DNA of 64,000 nucleotides from Bacillus sp. ISL-18 (GCF_018613415.1 NZ_JAGGQG010000008.1:18405-82404); one strand, 5' to 3'; counted from the stretch's first letter, positions 54,285-63,659 are shown. The notes: a model not told the origin generated them from the sequence alone. Program-made: numbers and translations.

Positions 54285-56423
54285 ATGGCAGAACATAAAA
54301 TGGAGTATTTATTACGGCCGAGGTCCGTCGTGATTGTGGGGGCTTCACAAAAAAAGGGATCGATCGGACATAATACCGTACGTAATTTTATTGATTTGGG
54401 GTTTCAAGGGAATGTGTATTGTGTTAATCCCCGGTATGAGGAGTTAGAGGGCTTTCCGTGTTTTCCTACTGTTGCTGACGTTCCTGGAGAGGTAGATGTT
54501 GCCATTATTGCCGTTCCTTTAGCTTTTGTCGAGAATGCCATAAAGGAATGTGCGGAAAAAAAAGTTTCCTATGCGGTGATCTTTAGCGCCGGATTTGCCG
54601 AGATGGGAGAAGAAGGGAAGCAAAAACAAGAAGAAATTAAGAAAATTTGTGAAGAAAATAACATCAGGGTCATTGGGCCAAATACAATGGGAATCACCAA
54701 TGTGGCGGAGAAAATTAATTTGTCCTTTTCCAAAGTAGATTCGCTAAAGTGGATTCAAGGGAATGTGGGATTGGTATCGCAAAGCGGAGCGACAGGCCAC
54801 ACCATTTTAACAAAAGGGGAAGACGAAAAATTAGGCTTTGCTTATATGATTACCACCGGAAATCAACTAAACACCACCACGCTGGATGTGATGGAATTTT
54901 TACTTGAGGATGAAAAGACGGAAGTAATTGCCTCTTATATGGAAGCCGTACCAAATGGGGAACAATTAAAAGAAATTGGAGCAAGGGCATTACAACAGCA
55001 TAAACCGATTATCGTCTATAAATCCGGACGATCTGAAGCAGGCAAGAAAGCCGCCTTATCCCATACAGCCTCATTAACGGGTTCAAGTAAGTCATTTCAA
55101 CTTGTCGCGGAAAAATACGGGTTGGTTTCGGTGGATACGGTCGAAGAGATCATTGATGCCCTAAAAGCTTTCAACGGCAAGAAATTTCCGAAGGGCAATC
55201 GCGTGGCAACCGTCGTCATTTCCGGAGCAACCGGGATCATGATTGCGGATAACTTGACTGAATACAATCAAGAATTGGTTCCTTTAACAGATCAAACCAA
55301 AAATAGGTTAAGAGAAGTAGTGGCTGATTATCTTCCTGTCGATAATCCAGTGGATATTGCCAGTACGTTAGTCATGAATCCTGCTATTTATAAACATTGT
55401 CTGCAAACCTTGGCAGAAGCTGAAGAAGTAGACTCGATTATAGCCCACCTGCCATTAGGAAAATCAAACGGTGGATTGCATTTTGCCAAGGATGTGATAG
55501 ACGTTTCCAAGACAACAGGAAAACCCATTTTCGTTCTAACAACAGGAAGTGAAGAAGAGGTAAGCCCGGTTAGACATTTTTTAAATGGAAATAACGTACC
55601 TGCCTATAGCAATGTAATAAGTGCGATCAAAGGGCTAGATTATCTAGTAAACTATCAAAAAATCTATGCCGAGCGGAATCGAATCAACACCGCTTCAAAC
55701 TCCGATCATCAGACGAAATTCAATCTTCTACAGGCCACTACGGTCACCGAGCCGAAGGTGAAATCACTACTAAGAGATTCAAACATACCAGTACCAAATG
55801 GAGCTGTTGCTAAAAACGAAGAAGAACTCGTAGAAAAAGCAGCTGCCTTACAATTCCCGTTAGTGGCTAAAGTCGTTTCACCGGAAATTACCCATAAAAG
55901 CGATGTTGGCGGTGTGGTGTTACCGATTAAAAATGAAGAGGAATTGATAAGGGCCTATCATACTATTACAGAAAATGTAAAAAATCATGCACCAAATGCT
56001 AGAATGGAAGGCATTTTAATAGAGGAACTTGTGGAAGGACCATTCCTTGAAACGATTGTGGGGGTAAACCGTGATCCCGTTTTTGGACCGATTATCATGT
56101 GTGGCTTAGGCGGAGTGTATGTAGAGGTATTGAAAGATGTCTCCCAACGGTTACTGCCCATTACCGAAAAAGATGCCCTGGAGATGGTAAAGGAATTGAA
56201 AAGTTATCCGCTTTTTAACGGGTTCCGAAACGGAGTAAATTATGACGTTACGGCCCTTGCCTGCGTGTTAGCCGATATTTCTCACCTGGCCTTAAGCCTG
56301 GGGGATGGCTGGTCAGAAATCGAAATAAATCCATTAATTGTTCGTGAACTAGGAAAAGGTGTAATGGCGCTGGATGGATTAATTACCGTGACAGAAGCAG
56401 CGAAAGAAGCAGTAAAACACTAA
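54285..56423 (+). CDS. ADP-forming acyl-CoA synthetase (acetate-CoA ligase family)
   Basis: A 712-residue single-chain NDP-forming acyl-CoA ligase. Residues 1-140 are a CoA-binding Rossmann domain (SVVIVGASQKKGSIGHN). Residues 150-460 are the succinyl-CoA-ligase flavodoxin domains, with the phosphoryl His260 in ALSHTASLTGSS. The ATP-grasp domain lies at about 480-705 (FPLVAKVVSPEITHKSDVGG, then EILV-type EGILIEELVEG). It would activate the operon's carboxylic acid to its CoA thioester, or conserve energy by the reverse. There is no GNAT domain, so it is not a Pat-type acetyltransferase. GGAAGGGGATGG ribosome binding site. Confidence 0.92.
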   Translation: MAEHKMEYLLRPRSVVIVGASQKKGSIGHNTVRNFIDLGFQGNVYCVNPRYEELEGFPCFPTVADVPGEVDVAIIAVPLAFVENAIKECAEKKVSYAVIFSAGFAEMGEEGKQKQEEIKKICEENNIRVIGPNTMGITNVAEKINLSFSKVDSLKWIQGNVGLVSQSGATGHTILTKGEDEKLGFAYMITTGNQLNTTTLDVMEFLLEDEKTEVIASYMEAVPNGEQLKEIGARALQQHKPIIVYKSGRSEAGKKAALSHTASLTGSSKSFQLVAEKYGLVSVDTVEEIIDALKAFNGKKFPKGNRVATVVISGATGIMIADNLTEYNQELVPLTDQTKNRLREVVADYLPVDNPVDIASTLVMNPAIYKHCLQTLAEAEEVDSIIAHLPLGKSNGGLHFAKDVIDVSKTTGKPIFVLTTGSEEEVSPVRHFLNGNNVPAYSNVISAIKGLDYLVNYQKIYAERNRINTASNSDHQTKFNLLQATTVTEPKVKSLLRDSNIPVPNGAVAKNEEELVEKAAALQFPLVAKVVSPEITHKSDVGGVVLPIKNEEELIRAYHTITENVKNHAPNARMEGILIEELVEGPFLETIVGVNRDPVFGPIIMCGLGGVYVEVLKDVSQRLLPITEKDALEMVKELKSYPLFNGFRNGVNYDVTALACVLADISHLALSLGDGWSEIEINPLIVRELGKGVMALDGLITVTEAAKEAVKH

Positions 56424-56493
56424 GTTCTTTCAGCATGTACGCTTTTTACAAGGTACCTCATAAAAGTAAAAATGACGAGAGAGGTGTGACAAG

Positions 56494-57282
56494 ATGACGA
56501 AGGAAAAGGTTTTATATGAAAAACGAGGGAGAATCGCAATTATTACGATTAACCGGCCAGAGGCGATGAATGCAGTCGATGCAGAAGTCTGGGAAGGAAT
56601 TAGAACGGCATTGGAGGATTATGCCGAGGATTCAAACTTGTGGTGTGCGATTATTACTGGTGCAGGAGACCGGGCGTTTTGTGCAGGGGCGGATTTAAAA
56701 GCGGTAGCGAAAGGCGAAAGTATTTTTCCGGAAGGCGGAGAAAAATGGGGATTTGCCGGTATCGCACAGCACTATATCAATAAACCGATTATTGCAGCCG
56801 TAAATGGGTTTGCCTTAGGTGGAGGAACGGAAATCGCCTTGGCTTGTGATTTGATTGTTGCTTCAGAAAAAGCTGCATTCGGCCTCCCGGAAGTGAAGCG
56901 GGGAATCATCGCCGGTGCCGGCGGGCTGCTTCGTTTACCAAGGCAATTACCGTTAAAAGTTGCCATGGAACTGATTTTGACTGGCAAGTCCATGTCACCA
57001 CAAGAAGCTAGCGGGTGGGGATTGGTCAATCGGGTAGTTCCTCACGCACAGCTATTGGAAAAAGCAATTGAACTTGCGGATGAAATTATTGTAAATGCTC
57101 CGGTTGCGGTCAGCGCAAGTAAAGATATTGTCTATCGCGGGTTAGACGTGCCTCTGGATCACCCATCAAAAGCGTGGGAAATCAATCAGGAATACACAAG
57201 CAGAGTGATGGAGTCCCAAGATAGTAAAGAAGGACCTCGGGCTTTCGCTGAAAAAAGAAAGCCGGAATGGGCGGGACGATAA
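56494..57282 (+). CDS. Enoyl-CoA hydratase (crotonase)
   Basis: A 262-residue crotonase. Oxyanion-hole segments are CAGADLKAVA and FALGGGTEIALA. Both catalytic glutamates of true hydratases are present: Glu113 (GGGTEIA) and Glu133 (GLPEVKRGIIAGAGG). It should hydrate the 2-enoyl-CoA made by the dehydrogenase pair to the 3-hydroxyacyl-CoA. GAGAGGTGTG ribosome binding site. The operon has no 3-hydroxyacyl-CoA dehydrogenase, which suggests the hydroxyacyl-CoA is cleaved rather than oxidised. Confidence 0.92.
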   Translation: MTKEKVLYEKRGRIAIITINRPEAMNAVDAEVWEGIRTALEDYAEDSNLWCAIITGAGDRAFCAGADLKAVAKGESIFPEGGEKWGFAGIAQHYINKPIIAAVNGFALGGGTEIALACDLIVASEKAAFGLPEVKRGIIAGAGGLLRLPRQLPLKVAMELILTGKSMSPQEASGWGLVNRVVPHAQLLEKAIELADEIIVNAPVAVSASKDIVYRGLDVPLDHPSKAWEINQEYTSRVMESQDSKEGPRAFAEKRKPEWAGR

Positions 57283-57332
57283 ACGATACTTGAATAATAC
57301 AAATTGTTTGTAGGCAGTAGGGAGGGATTGAC

Positions 57333-58490
57333 TTGAGTATCCGAGGAAAAGCAGCCATTGTTGGCTTTGGGGAAACGCCATTTACGAAAGATAGCGGTAA
57401 AACCATTTTTGAATTAGCCAGTGAAGCATCCATTCTTGCGATTCGCGATGCCGAATTAACCATTACCGATATCGATGGGATTGTGACATTAAGTCCATTA
57501 TCGACGGCAGCCCGTTTAAATAATACGTTGGCCAATTATTTAGGAATCAAACCGACCTACAGTGATGAGGTGTCTGTTTACGGTGCTTCTGGCGGATATG
57601 GGTTAAAACAGGCGGCTGAAGCGGTGGCAAGCGGAGCAGCAAGAAATGTTCTAGTCGTAGGCGCGGATTTGAATTTCTTGAAACATCATTCGGCCGAACC
57701 GCATGATTTAAATGACAATTTTAATTCGCTTTATTTTGGCGGCGGCGCCACCACCAATTATGCGATGGTAACCAATTTATATGAACATCTGTACGGCGAT
57801 ACCCAATTGCAAAGGGCAAAAATTGCCGTTCACCAACGGTATAATGCCAATCATAACGATAATGCGTTATTCGGTCACAAAGAATTAACCATTGAAGCGG
57901 TGCTGAATTCACCCGTCATTAGTACACCATTGCATCTCTTTGAAATTGTTTCTCCTTGTGATGGGGCTGTTGCTTTTGTTGTCAGCAAAGGGGAAGAGGC
58001 AAAATCGATTTCAAACACACCTGTTTATATCGAGGGGGCAGGTTTTCATAGTACTCACTTCTTATTATCCGATGCAGATCTGCTGAGAAATGGCGTCGTG
58101 ACACCCATTAAGAAAGCTTCTTCTATTGCCTTTGAAATGGCCGGCGTTACGGTAGACAACATCGATATATGCGGGTTTTATGATTGCTATACCATCGCGG
58201 TCCTTCTAACCATTGAGGATATGGGCTTTTGTAAAAAAGGAGAAGGGGCCCGTTTTATCGAGGAGCATGATTTAACGTTTAAAGGGGATTTCCCTGTGAA
58301 CACAAGCGGCGGGCAGTTATCGGCAGGACAGCCGGGAGATGCCGGGGGAATGGTGAATGTCGTCGAAGTGGTTCGTCAGTTAATGGGGAAAGCGGGCGTT
58401 CGGCAAGTCCCAAATTTGGAGGTTGGGGTTACCAATACAAATGGCGGACTCTTCTCCAATGAATGTACACTCGTCTTAAGGAGGGGATAA
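57333..58490 (+). CDS. Thiolase-like lipid-transfer protein (Ltp-type aldolase candidate)
   Basis: A 385-residue protein of the SCP2-thiolase/Ltp family, with N-terminal RGKAAIVGFGETPFTKDSGK. The thiolase nucleophile Cys is missing: residues 83-88 read YGASGG. The C-terminal half has FYDCYTIAVLLTIEDMGFC (Tyr283) and NTSGGQLSAGQPGDAGGM in place of the thiolase GHPxGxxG. These are traits of Ltp2-type retro-aldolases that need a DUF35 partner, which is the next gene (2-bp gap). TTG start after GGGAGGGATTGAC. Confidence 0.85.
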   Translation: MSIRGKAAIVGFGETPFTKDSGKTIFELASEASILAIRDAELTITDIDGIVTLSPLSTAARLNNTLANYLGIKPTYSDEVSVYGASGGYGLKQAAEAVASGAARNVLVVGADLNFLKHHSAEPHDLNDNFNSLYFGGGATTNYAMVTNLYEHLYGDTQLQRAKIAVHQRYNANHNDNALFGHKELTIEAVLNSPVISTPLHLFEIVSPCDGAVAFVVSKGEEAKSISNTPVYIEGAGFHSTHFLLSDADLLRNGVVTPIKKASSIAFEMAGVTVDNIDICGFYDCYTIAVLLTIEDMGFCKKGEGARFIEEHDLTFKGDFPVNTSGGQLSAGQPGDAGGMVNVVEVVRQLMGKAGVRQVPNLEVGVTNTNGGLFSNECTLVLRRG

Positions 58491-58492
58491 TC

Positions 58493-58891
58493 ATGGCCAT
58501 AAACTATATCAACAAAGAAACAAAGGAATTTTACGAAGGGGCCAATCGATCGGAATTGCTCATTCAAAAATGTGATCGCTGTGGGGAATATGTTTTTTAC
58601 CCAAGAGCGATTTGTCCAAACGATATGGGGAATTTATCGTTTGTAAAGGCTTCTGGCAAAGGGAAAATCCTAACCTATTCAATTGTCAGGATGGATGGGA
58701 TGCCAAGATTTAAAGACATGGTTCCCTATGCAGCAGCCGTGGTCGAATTGGAGGAAGGGCCAACAATCGGTACAAGGATCGTTGTCAACAATCCGGAAGA
58801 AGTGTTTATCGGCCAAGAAGTAGAAGTACTATTTGAAGAACAAGATAGCCAAAAAATCCCGTTATTTCGGCCGGTTGGAAATGTTAAATAA
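58493..58891 (+). CDS. DUF35 OB-fold/zinc-ribbon protein
   Basis: A 132-residue acyl-CoA-binding DUF35 protein: an N-terminal helix and rubredoxin-like zinc ribbon, then an OB fold (GKGKILTYSIVRMDGMPRFK). The ribbon has Cys27, Cys30 and Cys41, but the expected fourth Cys is Asp44 (CPND). ATG at 58493 follows AAGGAGGGG and lies 2 bp after the thiolase-like stop, so the two are coupled. DUF35 proteins are obligate partners of Ltp-type enzymes. Confidence 0.9.
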   Translation: MAINYINKETKEFYEGANRSELLIQKCDRCGEYVFYPRAICPNDMGNLSFVKASGKGKILTYSIVRMDGMPRFKDMVPYAAAVVELEEGPTIGTRIVVNNPEEVFIGQEVEVLFEEQDSQKIPLFRPVGNVK

Positions 58892-59813
58892 AATCGTTAA
58901 AGGCATCTACCAAGTGGTGTTGCCCTTACCGTATAGTTTACAATCGGTTAACTCCTATCTACTGGAGGGAGAAAATGGTTATACCGTTATCGATACGGGA
59001 GACACCATTGAATCGATTAACGTTTGGGAACAGCTCCGTAAACCAGGGATTGTCATTGAAAAGGTGATTCTGACACATACGCATCCCGATCACTGCGGAC
59101 TGGCGTGCTGGTTTCAGGAGGAATTACAGGTTCCTGTCATCGTTTCGAACTATAGCATCATCGAATTAGAGCGAATCAAACAAAGGTATCTGGATGGGAG
59201 CCCGTTGAATGATCTGTTTCTAAAACACGGTGGGCCAAAATTACCGAAAGCAGTTCTTTCAAGCCCATCCCCGTTTGATTTCTTACCTGATTCGATTTAT
59301 CAACATGGTGAAACCATCAAATTTGGAAACGATTCGTTTGAAGCGATTTGGACACCCGGTCATGCCAAAGATCAATTCTGTTTCTACAACCCGGAATTAC
59401 AAATCATGATGGTTAGTGATCATGTTTTGGCGGATATTTCACCGATGATCGAGCTTAGGGGAGAAGAAGGGGAGAATCCGTTACAAGACTATTTCACCTC
59501 ACTGGACTTGATCAAAACGTATCCGGTGAAAGTAGCACTGACAGGCCACGGCGGTTTGATTGATGACTTACAAGCAAGAATTGACGAAATTCAAGCCAGG
59601 CATCAGCATCGATTAAACCAGATGCTGGATATTTTAAGCAATGATGCATTATCTGCTGCACAAATTTCTGAAATGATTTATAAGAAACAAAATCAACGAT
59701 TCCAGATTGAACAATTCATGGCCATTATTACGAGACTGCTCTATTTAGAGTCGATTGGAAAGGTAAACAGTAAGCAACAAAACGGAAAAGTTTACTATCA
59801 AGCGATTGGTTAA
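58881..59813 (+). CDS. MBL-fold hydrolase (possible thioesterase)
   Basis: A 310-residue metallo-beta-lactamase-fold hydrolase with THTHPDHCG (His66, His68, Asp70, His71), TPGHAKDQFCFY, SDHVLADISPM and LTGHGGLI as further ligands. A C-terminal winged-helix-like tail (DALSAAQISEMIYKKQNQRF) is that of the LACTB2/RNase-type subgroup; many such proteins in catabolic operons hydrolyse thioesters. ATG at 58881 overlaps the DUF35 stop by 11 bases; an upstream in-frame ATG at 58833 lies inside that gene without a site. Confidence 0.85.
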   Translation: MLNKIVKGIYQVVLPLPYSLQSVNSYLLEGENGYTVIDTGDTIESINVWEQLRKPGIVIEKVILTHTHPDHCGLACWFQEELQVPVIVSNYSIIELERIKQRYLDGSPLNDLFLKHGGPKLPKAVLSSPSPFDFLPDSIYQHGETIKFGNDSFEAIWTPGHAKDQFCFYNPELQIMMVSDHVLADISPMIELRGEEGENPLQDYFTSLDLIKTYPVKVALTGHGGLIDDLQARIDEIQARHQHRLNQMLDILSNDALSAAQISEMIYKKQNQRFQIEQFMAIITRLLYLESIGKVNSKQQNGKVYYQAIG

Positions 59814-59850
59814 TGAACTTTTTAAAAAAATAATAATGGGGTGATTGAGA

Positions 59851-60996
59851 ATGATAAAAAACGCAATTTGTGAAGAATATGGTATGAAAGTTCCTGTATT
59901 TGCCTTTACACACAGTCCTGACGTGGTTATTGCAGTCAGTAATGCAGGCGGTATGGGGGTTTTAGGTGCTTCGGGCATGACGCCGGAAGAGTTTGATCTT
60001 GCTATGCAAAAAATAACCGAGGCTTGTCCAGGGAAATCTTTTGGCGTAGACCTGATTTTGCCAAACAAATATGTCGGCATGGAAGAGGGGGGACTCACAC
60101 TCGAAGCATTACAAAAACATATCCCGCAAGGACATAAAGATTTCCTTAATCATCTTTTAGAAGATTACGAGGTATCTGAAATAGAAGACCGGCAAAAAGC
60201 AGATTCGTTAACGTCCAAAGCCGGCTCATCCGTTAGCTTAAGTGGAGCACGCGCTCTTGCTAATGTTGCTTTTAACTACCCAATAAAACTATTGGTTAAT
60301 GCACTTGGCATCTTCCCCGCTGAGTTCAGGGAAAGAGCACATGCCCAAGGAATTAAAATTGGCGCACTGGTCGGGCAGGTGAAACATGCATTGAAACAAA
60401 AAGAAGCCGGAGTGGATATCGTGATTGCACAGGGTTATGAAGCAGGCGGGCATACCGGTGATATTGCCAATACCGTTCTTGTTCCCCAAGTGGTGGATGC
60501 CGTGGCACCGATCCCCGTTATCATGGCTGGAGGAGTCGCAGATGGGCGCCAGATTGCCGCGGCCATGGCATTAGGAGCACAGGGTGTTTGGACAGGTTCT
60601 GTTTGGTTAATGACGGAAGAATCAGAAACCCATCCTGTCGTGAAGAAAAAATTTGCTCAAGCGACTTCTGCTGATACGCTTAGGTCCCGTTCATCGACAG
60701 GAAAACATGCAAGACAGCTTAAGTCGGCATGGACTGATGCTTGGGAAGACCCTAAAAATCCAGATCCATTACCGATGCCAATACACGGTCTGTTAATCAG
60801 CGAAGCCAAACTAAGGATTGAACAAGACGCACTAAAAGGTAAAAAGGGCGCTACTGAACTGGTTAACTACTTTGTTGGGCAGAATGTTGGCATGTTAACA
60901 GAAGAGAAACCAGCGGCAGAAGTACTAAATAAGTTGGTAAAGGAATATGAAACCGTGATGGAAAAGCTAGGAAAAACTAGTTCCCCTACAAGATAA
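59851..60996 (+). CDS. Nitronate monooxygenase-family flavoprotein
   Basis: A 381-residue FMN-dependent NMO/2-nitropropane dioxygenase-like TIM barrel: VVIAVSNAGGMGVLGASG near the start, AQGYEAGGHTGDIANTVLVP (with the family His), and VIMAGGVADGRQIAAAMALG for the FMN phosphate. The related enzyme IpdC takes part in ring opening during steroid C/D-ring degradation, so a role on a CoA-linked ring or enolate is possible here. ATG 59851 follows GGGGTGATTGAG. Last gene of the operon. Confidence 0.9.
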   Translation: MIKNAICEEYGMKVPVFAFTHSPDVVIAVSNAGGMGVLGASGMTPEEFDLAMQKITEACPGKSFGVDLILPNKYVGMEEGGLTLEALQKHIPQGHKDFLNHLLEDYEVSEIEDRQKADSLTSKAGSSVSLSGARALANVAFNYPIKLLVNALGIFPAEFRERAHAQGIKIGALVGQVKHALKQKEAGVDIVIAQGYEAGGHTGDIANTVLVPQVVDAVAPIPVIMAGGVADGRQIAAAMALGAQGVWTGSVWLMTEESETHPVVKKKFAQATSADTLRSRSSTGKHARQLKSAWTDAWEDPKNPDPLPMPIHGLLISEAKLRIEQDALKGKKGATELVNYFVGQNVGMLTEEKPAAEVLNKLVKEYETVMEKLGKTSSPTR

Positions 60997-61019
60997 ATTT
61001 TTATAAGTTTAAAGGAATA

Positions 61020-61050
61020 AAGGCTAACATCTGATTGGATGTTAGCCTTG
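61020..61050 (+). terminator. Bidirectional terminator ending the operon
   Basis: AAGGCTAACATC / GATGTTAGCCTT 12-bp perfect stem with a 6-base loop, between the convergent NMO and TetR genes. Confidence 0.9.
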
Positions 61051-61056
61051 CTTCTC

Positions 61057-62253
61057 TTAAAATACCAAAGTTTTATTGGTTCTTCTTGTCGGCGGGTTGT
61101 TGAGGGAAAGCTTAAATAATTTTGCCATATAGCGTGGGGAGTATCTCAATTCCTCGGAAATCCACAAACTAATCACACCTAATAAGGTCGAGGCCAGATA
61201 ATTCGAATAAATTCCTATATCATAATCAAAGCGACCATCTAATTCCTCATAAAAAAAAGCGACCAATCCTGAATAGATTTTGTTATAAAAACCGGGAACC
61301 TTATTATTCTCGCCGATCACTTCTAATATCGTGGAGTTTTCATAAATAAAGGTAAATAAATGAATCAGAGGAGATTGTGTCATCGTAGGATCCATTGAAT
61401 GATCATCGTTTGTTTGGCGAAGGGATTGAACCATCCCGTCTACAAAATCGGAAACAGCATCAAAAAATAAATCATCCTTGCTTTTATAATGTGAATAAAA
61501 GGTCGAACGATTATATTGAGCATGTTCCAAAATATCCGTAACCTTTATATCACTATATTTGAGGACTTTCATTAATTGGATGAAAGAATTTGATAGTGCT
61601 TTTTTTGTGCGGAGAATTCTAGGATCAGATTCTTTCTGCGTTTTTGATTTGAAGTGCTTAAATGGAAGGTCCCCATAAATTAACTCATGCGGCCTTTTAT
61701 AAACAATGGATAAAAATTGTTGAATTAAATAGTCAATTGATTGTTTCAAACCTTGATTAAGCCAATACATCATAATTCCCAGGGATGCAGAACTTACATA
61801 AACATAGTAAAATTTATCAATGCCTGGATCTTTATCCGGATTATCAATCGGATTACGTAACAGATCTTCTAAATATTGTTGGTAATGTAAAAAGATTTTG
61901 GAGCGGAAACCGATAATATGCCGGTCTTCAATCATCGTCTTAAAAAAGAAATAATTTTGTTTTATAAATTCAAATAAATTGTGCAGGGACAAGTCCTCTG
62001 AGGGTTGTTGGCGGGATGGTTGTGTGAAGCGAAGTTTTGGTTTAAGTACAGTAAACATTTCGATTATTTTTGTATCGATCACGTCATTTAATAGGTCATC
62101 CTTGCTAGAGTAATTTTGATAAAAAGTACCCCGATTATACCCGGCATCATGGCATAGTTGTGAAACCGTAATGGTGGAATAGTCCTTTTGTGACATCATT
62201 TTTAAAAGTGAATTCATTAAGTCTTTATGCGATTTTAATAGTTTTTTTGTCAT
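61057..62253 (-). CDS. Double TetR-family regulator (two TetR units fused)
   Basis: A 398-residue protein made of two complete TetR units. Unit 1 has its HTH at about residues 27-53 (TITVSQLCHDAGYNRGTFYQ) and unit 2 at about 234-262 (IKVTDILEHAQYNRSTFYSH). Each is followed by its own ligand/dimer domain of the TetR_C_7 type. A normal TetR is about 190 residues, so this is a head-to-tail duplication that could bind DNA as a pseudo-dimer. ATG 62253 follows TTGGAG; the TTG at 62268 lies in that site. Probable regulator of the convergent acyl-CoA operon and/or the divergent epimerase gene. Confidence 0.9.
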   Translation of the reverse strand: MTKKLLKSHKDLMNSLLKMMSQKDYSTITVSQLCHDAGYNRGTFYQNYSSKDDLLNDVIDTKIIEMFTVLKPKLRFTQPSRQQPSEDLSLHNLFEFIKQNYFFFKTMIEDRHIIGFRSKIFLHYQQYLEDLLRNPIDNPDKDPGIDKFYYVYVSSASLGIMMYWLNQGLKQSIDYLIQQFLSIVYKRPHELIYGDLPFKHFKSKTQKESDPRILRTKKALSNSFIQLMKVLKYSDIKVTDILEHAQYNRSTFYSHYKSKDDLFFDAVSDFVDGMVQSLRQTNDDHSMDPTMTQSPLIHLFTFIYENSTILEVIGENNKVPGFYNKIYSGLVAFFYEELDGRFDYDIGIYSNYLASTLLGVISLWISEELRYSPRYMAKLFKLSLNNPPTRRTNKTLVF

Positions 62254-62443
62254 TGAATACAACTCCAATAAAATAAAATCTGAATACTATTAATATTCCA
62301 CCAATTAACCATAACATAAAATGATAGCGTGTTCAATCTGTGGCGTAGAATTGAAAAAAAGGAATTTTGAAATCAATATAGAATACTTACTTGCTAACGT
62401 ACTAAATAGAATGGATTGCTTTTAACCTAACGGGGGTGGAGAA

Positions 62444-63460
62444 ATGAAGGCGTTATTTATCGGTGGGACGGGAACCATTAGTTCTGCGATTACAAAACAA
62501 TTAGTCACAAATGGAGCTGAACTTTACCTTCTAAATAGGGGGAATCGAAAGGATCGCTTGCCGGAAGGGGTAAACTTACTTCAAGCTGATATCAATGATG
62601 AAGACCAAGTTTCAAGACTGATTGAAGAGTTAGAGTTTGATGTTGTGGCTGATTTCATAGCGTTTGAACCTGCACAACTGGAAAGAGATTATCGCTTATT
62701 TAAAGGGAAAACGAAACAATTCATCTTTATAAGTTCTGCTTCTGCCTACCAAACTCCTTTGTCAGATTATCGAATTACGGAAGGAACGCCATTATCCAAT
62801 CCGTATTGGCAATATTCGAGAAATAAGATTGCCTGCGAAGAGTATTTGCTGAAACTCTATCGAGACGAAGGCTTTCCAATTACGATTGTCAGACCAAGTC
62901 ACACCTATGATGAACGTTCGATTCCGCTTGGTGTCCATGGAAGCAAAGGTTCTTGGCAGGTAGCCAAACGAATGTTCGAAAATAAACCGGTGATTATTCA
63001 TGGTGATGGAACATCCTTATGGACGATGACCCACAATCGTGATTTTGCGAAAGGCTTTATTGGCTTAATGGGCAATATCCATGCAATTGGTGAGTCTGTT
63101 CATATCACTTCAGATGAAAGTCTTACCTGGAATCAAATTTACGAAGCGATTGCGGATGCACTCGGAGTAAAACTCCATGCCATTCATGTATCATCGGAAT
63201 TTTTAGATGCATGCAGCAAAGAGGATTACCGAGGTGGATTATTGGGAGATAAGGCCAATTCCGTCGTTTTCGATAATACGAAACTGAAAAGACTGGTTCC
63301 TGATTTTGTGGCGACGACCCGATTTGACAAAGGGATTAAGCAAACAGTTGAGTACATTGTAGCCCACCCTGAACTACAAACACCGGATGAGGAATTTGAT
63401 CATTGGTGTGACAGGGTTATTGACGCATTAAATACGGCTTTAAAAATTATTAATGAATAG
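62444..63460 (+). CDS. NAD-dependent epimerase/dehydratase-family protein
   Basis: A 338-residue extended SDR. The Rossmann motif is FIGGTGTISSAITKQL, then the CSP41-like pattern YLLNRGNRKDRLPEG and FVSSA-type FIFISSASAYQT. YxxxK appears as YSRNKIACEEYL, and VRPSHTYDERSI forms the substrate loop. The sugar or other substrate is unknown. AACGGGGGTGGAG ribosome binding site. It is divergent from the double TetR gene, so it may share its control. Confidence 0.88.
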   Translation: MKALFIGGTGTISSAITKQLVTNGAELYLLNRGNRKDRLPEGVNLLQADINDEDQVSRLIEELEFDVVADFIAFEPAQLERDYRLFKGKTKQFIFISSASAYQTPLSDYRITEGTPLSNPYWQYSRNKIACEEYLLKLYRDEGFPITIVRPSHTYDERSIPLGVHGSKGSWQVAKRMFENKPVIIHGDGTSLWTMTHNRDFAKGFIGLMGNIHAIGESVHITSDESLTWNQIYEAIADALGVKLHAIHVSSEFLDACSKEDYRGGLLGDKANSVVFDNTKLKRLVPDFVATTRFDKGIKQTVEYIVAHPELQTPDEEFDHWCDRVIDALNTALKIINE

Positions 63461-63567
63461 ACTCGTTAAAGGAATGCTCTTTTTGCATGAATATACCATT
63501 GGAACAGGTGACTGCAAAAGGGCAGTTGTTTTGTTCCGCCTTTTTTAGAGGTTAATACCTATAAGCA

Positions 63568-63615
63568 GCAAAAGCCTACTGTAGTCATGCTATCGAATGA
63601 CAACAGTAGGCTTTT
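63568..63615 (+). terminator. Terminator after the epimerase gene
   Basis: AAAAGCCTACTGT / ACAGTAGGCTTTT stem extended by GTCA / TGAC, followed by TTTT. Strong. Confidence 0.9.
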
Positions 63616-63659
63616 TTTATGGTCCGTTATAAACCCCGAAATCAGTTTAATTATTCCTG

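Noticed and set aside
54285..56423. Pat-type protein lysine acetyltransferase
   Set aside because: CoA-ligase and ATP-grasp domains fill the 712 residues; the GNAT domain of Pat enzymes is absent.
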